DNA of 8,138 nucleotides from Desulfobacterales bacterium (lineage in GTDB: Bacteria > Desulfobacterota > Desulfobacteria > Desulfobacterales > UBA11574), in NCBI GenBank assembly GCA_030145595.1, contig JAQYVG010000151.1, forward strand, positions 252-8,389. The letters are read 5' to 3'. The position numbers were made by a program, and so were the translations under genes. Shown here piece by piece: positions 5,798 to 8,138 of the stretch. The notes under the pieces are model-generated. The model had not been told where the DNA came from and did no database searches. It saw only the letters and a list, made by a program, of their open reading frames with translations. Position 1 is the first letter of the stretch. Each line of letters opens with the position of its first letter.

Positions 5798-6865
5798 TCA
5801 ATCGTTTTTTAATTCCAGTCGGGCACGTGCCTGAATAATGGCATCATGAAGTTTTCTCTGTAACAATTCGCGCGGCGGCAGTTCTGTCAAATAAGCAGCA
5901 ACACGAATACTCCCCTTATCAAGCTGCAAAAGTTCGATCTGCTCGATGCCCTTATCGGCACATAGAATCAACCCGAGCGGAGTTTTTTCTCCTGGTTGCT
6001 GCTCATGGTTTTCAAGCCACCGCAAATAGAGTTCCATCTGGCCTTTATATGCTGGTTTGAATTTGCCGAGTTTTAATTCAATGGCAATGAGCCTTTTGAT
6101 TTTGCGATGAAAAAAAAGCAGATCAAGATAATAATCCTCATCATCAATGGTCATCCTCTTTTGGCGGGTAACAAATGAAAAGCCGGCTCCAAGCTCCAGG
6201 ATAAAGCCCTCCATTTCCCGCAGGATAGCTGTCTCAAGATCTTTTTCGCTGTAAGTATCTTTTAGCCCCAGAAAGTCGAGGAAATATGGATCCCTGAAAA
6301 CCAGGTCCGGTGTTAACCTGTCTTCCTCCCGCAAAGCGGTAAGCTCCTTCTTTGCCAATTCTTCAGGTTTCTTTGATATGGCGGTGCGCTCATAAAGCAT
6401 TCCATCAATTTTTTTCCGCAATGTCCGAACACTCCACCGCTCCAACCGGCACATCTCGGCGTAGAAATCACGCTGAAGCGGCTTCTTAAGCGGCAGAATT
6501 TCCTTAAAATGTGACCAACTCAATTGTCGCGACAGTGTAGCAACAATTTGAGTGTCGGGAAATGCTTCCGCGAACCGGACCATCCGGGTAAGTGCTGAAT
6601 AGCTAAAACCGTTCCCGTATTCTTTTGTTAATTCTTGCGACAGTGTAGCAACAATCTCTTTACCGTACTCCGCCCGTTTTTCCTTCAAAATATCCTGGGA
6701 AATACGGTTGCCAATTTGCCAGTAAAGAAGAGTCAAGCCAGCGTTAACCGTAACGGCGACATTATGCCTGGCAGTTTCTATGAACGAACGGATATCGCCG
6801 ACAAGATCGCCGTGCAGAGGCTTGTTGTCTGTTTCTGTAAGCTGTTTCCCTGTTTCTTTTCGCAT
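5798..6865 (-). CDS. yhcG: YhcG/DUF1016 family PD-(D/E)XK nuclease
   Basis: The 355-aa product matches the length and layout of the YhcG (DUF1016) family, predicted PD-(D/E)XK nucleases of unproven biological role. The N-terminal helical domain is about residues 20-160 (NVAVTVNAGLTLLYWQIGNRI 35-55; LSWSHFKEILPL 115-126; RWSVRTLRKKIDGMLYERT 143-161). The C-terminal nuclease domain is about 185-345 (LVFRDPYFLDFLGL 188-201; Glu224 in EGFILELG; catalytic Asp248 in YYLDLLFF; Glu263 and Lys265 in AIELKLGKF; Gln276 in GQMELY). All expected catalytic residues are present, so it should be functional. The start at 6865 is preceded by GAGG about 10 nt upstream. It stands alone between repeat-rich spacers, and a broken relative lies upstream at 7412-7759, arguing for a mobile or repeatedly acquired gene. 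Confidence 0.93.
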   Translation of the reverse strand: MRKETGKQLTETDNKPLHGDLVGDIRSFIETARHNVAVTVNAGLTLLYWQIGNRISQDILKEKRAEYGKEIVATLSQELTKEYGNGFSYSALTRMVRFAEAFPDTQIVATLSRQLSWSHFKEILPLKKPLQRDFYAEMCRLERWSVRTLRKKIDGMLYERTAISKKPEELAKKELTALREEDRLTPDLVFRDPYFLDFLGLKDTYSEKDLETAILREMEGFILELGAGFSFVTRQKRMTIDDEDYYLDLLFFHRKIKRLIAIELKLGKFKPAYKGQMELYLRWLENHEQQPGEKTPLGLILCADKGIEQIELLQLDKGSIRVAAYLTELPPRELLQRKLHDAIIQARARLELKND

Positions 6866-7093
6866 ATTTCGACAACCTCGCGGGCTTCCGGGATGTACAT
6901 AAAATTGTTAAGTTTCTGCCTTAACCATTAGATTTATTTGTTAAAAACAATCATGAACATCGTGTTAATCCTGCTTGCCCCGTTTGCCCCGTATCTCCCC
7001 GTGGAATTACCGGGACAGGCCGGCAGATGGTACCGGGGTTAAATCTTTTATTCTTTATTTAACCGGGGTCTAAAAACAACCGTGTTCACCCAA
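6866..7093. repeat. yhcG upstream spacer with palindrome copy 2
   Basis: Gene-free DNA. It contains TTAGATTTATTTGTTAAAAAC near 6928, resembling TTTAGATTTATTTGGTAAATA near 7812 upstream of the second yhcG remnant, then 'GTTAATCCTGCTTGCCCCGTTTGCCCCG' type runs also seen near 5660 and 7860. Palindrome copy 2 is GGTTAAAT (7037-7044), 12-nt loop, ATTTAACC (7057-7064), followed by GGGGTC as in the other copies. The promoter of yhcG must lie here (minus strand), but I cannot name convincing -35/-10 boxes. Confidence 0.6.
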
Positions 7094-7130
7094 TGGAATA
7101 CCGCTCCGCGGTCCCCTTTAGGGGATTCCA
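7094..7130. repeat. Three-arm (cruciform-like) perfect palindrome
   Basis: A 37-nt block in which every base outside the two loops is paired: outer stem TGGAAT (7094-7099) with ATTCCA (7125-7130), first arm ACCGC-TCC-GCGGT (7100-7112), second arm CCCC-TTTA-GGGG (7113-7124). The three helices meet with no unpaired junction base. It can form on either strand as RNA or extruded DNA. The outer stem TGGAAT/ATTCCA recurs at 7927-7932/7948-7953 around an unrelated loop. It lies in the gene-free stretch 6866-7411. Confidence 0.7.
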
Positions 7131-7372
7131 CCGGGCAAATCAGCGTCCAAACTCGTTTTTCACCAAACTCCGGCGGCAAAACTCGACCACCTCTCCCTTC
7201 AGTCCTGCAATGTGTTCAAGTTTCAGGCCCCGTTGACGAACAAGGGAAGTCTGGTCATACAATTTAACTATTTTTTGGTACCACCCACTTGTAGAGAACT
7301 CCCGTACGTCTATTCGATTTTTATTTTAAATTCAAGTCAGACCAAGCTATATAATTGAATTAATTCTGGTTG
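7131..7372. other. Gene-free stretch, no recognised feature
   Basis: Nothing convincing is seen here. A 61-codon + strand frame spans part of it (from 7082 to 7267) but begins inside the repeat region, has unnatural composition and no ribosome binding site, so it is not called. The right half (7260-7370) is AT-rich. Confidence 0.5.
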
Positions 7373-7406
7373 CCTCGCTTTCAGCGGGATTTCCGTTGCG
7401 CTCCAA
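7373..7406 (-). repeat. REP-like element, inverted copy
   Basis: Read on the minus strand it begins TTGGAGCGCAACGGAAATC and continues CCCGCTGAAAGCGAGG. Over the first 24 positions it matches the + strand element starting at 5535 with four mismatches; it lacks the 14-nt CCCGCT..GGGGT duplication of that copy. Together the two copies flank the intact yhcG gene in inverted orientation. This copy abuts the truncated 3' end of the yhcG remnant, which suggests that the deletion or rearrangement that broke that gene ended at this repeat. Confidence 0.6.
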
Positions 7407-7411
7407 CTGGC

Positions 7412-7783
7412 TTAGTTACAGTACTTGAAAATTGCGGTTTCAATCTGTTGCTCATTCGTATCGGCAATTTCTGGAATGCCCAGAAATTCCAGAACGTATG
7501 GATCCTTGATAAAATCATCAGGAATCTGGCGGGCAGAGGATGCCTTGACATCGGCCTGTTTTCCGCTTGATAATATCCGCTCATAATAAAGCGAGTTTAT
7601 ATTTCGTTCCAGTTGGCGAGTACTCCAGCGCTGAGTTGCGGCTTCGCCAATGTACCACTCCCGGACCTTTTTGTTTTCCAGCCGCATGATGAGACGGTAG
7701 TGGGTCCAGGTCAATTCGCTACGCAGTGCGTAGCCTTTTTCAAAATCGGGAAAGGCCATGTAGAACTGCCTGGGAACTTCCGC
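7412..7783 (-). pseudogene. Truncated YhcG/DUF1016 family remnant
   Basis: The frame encodes FPDFEKGYALRSELTWTHYR through REWYIGEAATQRWSTRQLERNINSLYYERILSS to DFIKDPYVLEFLGIPE. This is the middle of a YhcG protein, corresponding to about residues 101-215 of the intact neighbour, from which it is clearly diverged (a different subfamily, not a fresh copy). Family-like residues RQFY occur just before the ATG at 7759, back towards an in-frame TGA near 7786-7788, so the ATG is internal to the ancestral gene. After TAIF the homology ends and the frame closes with KYCN and TAA (7412-7414). The N-terminal ~100 residues and the whole catalytic D...ExK core are missing, so it cannot be a nuclease. Confidence 0.85.
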
Positions 7784-7897
7784 CCCTCAAATCATAAGTT
7801 TCTTTTTAACCTTTAGATTTATTTGGTAAATATAATCCTGGACATCTTGTTCATCGTGCCTGTCCAGCCTGCCCAACCTGCCCCGTTCAATTCACGT

Positions 7898-7953
7898 CAG
7901 TGACAGCGAAGCGTATTTCACTGGGGTGGAATTAAGTTTTGGTTGTTATTCCA
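7898..7953. repeat. Two adjacent small palindromes upstream of the yhcG remnant
   Basis: CAGTGA (7898-7903) pairs with TCACTG (7918-7923) around AGCGAAGCG sequence. Then TGGAAT (7927-7932) pairs with ATTCCA (7948-7953) around a 15-nt GT-rich loop. The second stem is identical to the outer stem of the three-arm palindrome at 7094-7130. The AATACGCTTCGCTGT core of the first (minus strand) resembles its AATACCGCTCCGCGGT arm, so the blocks look like diverged members of one repeat family. Confidence 0.5.
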
Positions 7954-7955
7954 TC

Positions 7956-8025
7956 GGGGTTAAATCTTTTGTTCTTTATTTAACCGGGGTCGAGAAACCC
8001 ATACTGTCATCGCTGTGCGAATACT
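7956..8025. repeat. yhcG-associated palindrome, copy 3 (with 47-nt exact repeat)
   Basis: GGTTAAAT (7958-7965), 12-nt loop, ATTTAACC (7978-7985), followed by GGGGTCGAGAAACCCATACT and onward. Bases 7969-8015 are identical to 5697-5743. The match continues past one mismatch (TGCGA against CGCGA). It lies upstream of the yhcG remnant on the minus strand, and with copy 1 it forms a direct repeat around the whole yhcG region. Confidence 0.7.
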
Positions 8026-8138
8026 GCGTAAGGCACTTGATAGCATTGTGTTCATCCTGTTAGAAAACCCATGTGGGTATTTGCCACCACCGATGCGAGG
8101 AATTAATTGTCCTTGCATATAATTCAAAACGGGTTATT
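8026..8138. other. Right-edge non-coding DNA with a short hairpin
   Basis: No gene is seen. A perfect hairpin ACCCA-TG-TGGGT lies at 8067-8078, just after another TTCATCCTGTTA run like those in the repeat regions further left. Confidence 0.4.

Noticed and set aside
6527..6656. Internal repeat GCGACAGTGTAGCAACAAT in yhcG (EIVATLSQEL and QIVATLSRQL)
   Set aside because: The two IVATLS segments are, as I recall, a normal feature of this YhcG subfamily rather than a local duplication.
7082..7267. 61-codon + strand frame as a small gene
   Set aside because: It starts inside repeat DNA, contains the three-arm palindrome, and has no Shine-Dalgarno or protein-like pattern.
5452..8138. CRISPR array suggested by repeated palindromes
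   Set aside because: Only three palindrome copies, separated by about 0.9-1.3 kb of genes and other repeats, with no regular short spacers.

Overview
The window looks like a chromosomal stretch from a Gram-negative, probably Desulfobacterota (deltaproteobacterial, Desulfobacterales-like) genome. This placement rests on the style of the genes and on the type of intergenic repeats (CACAGA/TCTGTG palindromes, 'AATCCTG' runs, CCCGCT/AGCGGG hairpins). It is an inference from general familiarity, not from a search.

Left part (1-2040): the C-terminal end of a probable HD-domain hydrolase, then a complete glutamyl-tRNA synthetase gene (gltX, 397-1878, + strand). gltX is bracketed by two inverted-repeat elements (174-372 and 1907-1991) whose outer arms both use CACAGA/TCTGTG sequence.

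Middle (2039-3331, - strand): a YkgJ-type cysteine-cluster (metal-binding) protein, followed downstream by a small conserved-looking protein of unknown function. They may form a two-gene unit, with a short palindromic element between them.

Mobile part (about 3373-5451, - strand): an almost textbook group II intron of about 2.08 kb. It has a GTGCG 5' end, a 487-aa reverse transcriptase/maturase without an HNH endonuclease domain, a 33-nt domain V, and a 3' end with a bulged-A helix. Candidate EBS1 and EBS2 match the 5' exon (ATCCTG and TGTAA, directly adjacent). The exon is a tandem 'TGTAAATCCTG' repeat, so the intron appears to have homed into intergenic repeat DNA. It lies in sense orientation about 41 nt before the ykgJ-like start codon. 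Its domain VI appears to be greatly extended, with about 64 extra nt.

Right part (5452-8138): an intact YhcG/DUF1016 PD-(D/E)XK nuclease gene (5798-6865, -) and a truncated, diverged second YhcG-family remnant (7412-7759, -). These alternate with three copies of a palindrome (GGTTAAAT ... ATTTAACC), one 47-nt exact direct repeat, an inverted pair of REP-like elements and a fully paired three-arm palindrome. The pattern is palindrome - yhcG - palindrome - yhcG remnant - palindrome. It suggests a repeat-associated, possibly mobile or recombining, yhcG cassette array. No tRNA, rRNA or CRISPR array was seen.
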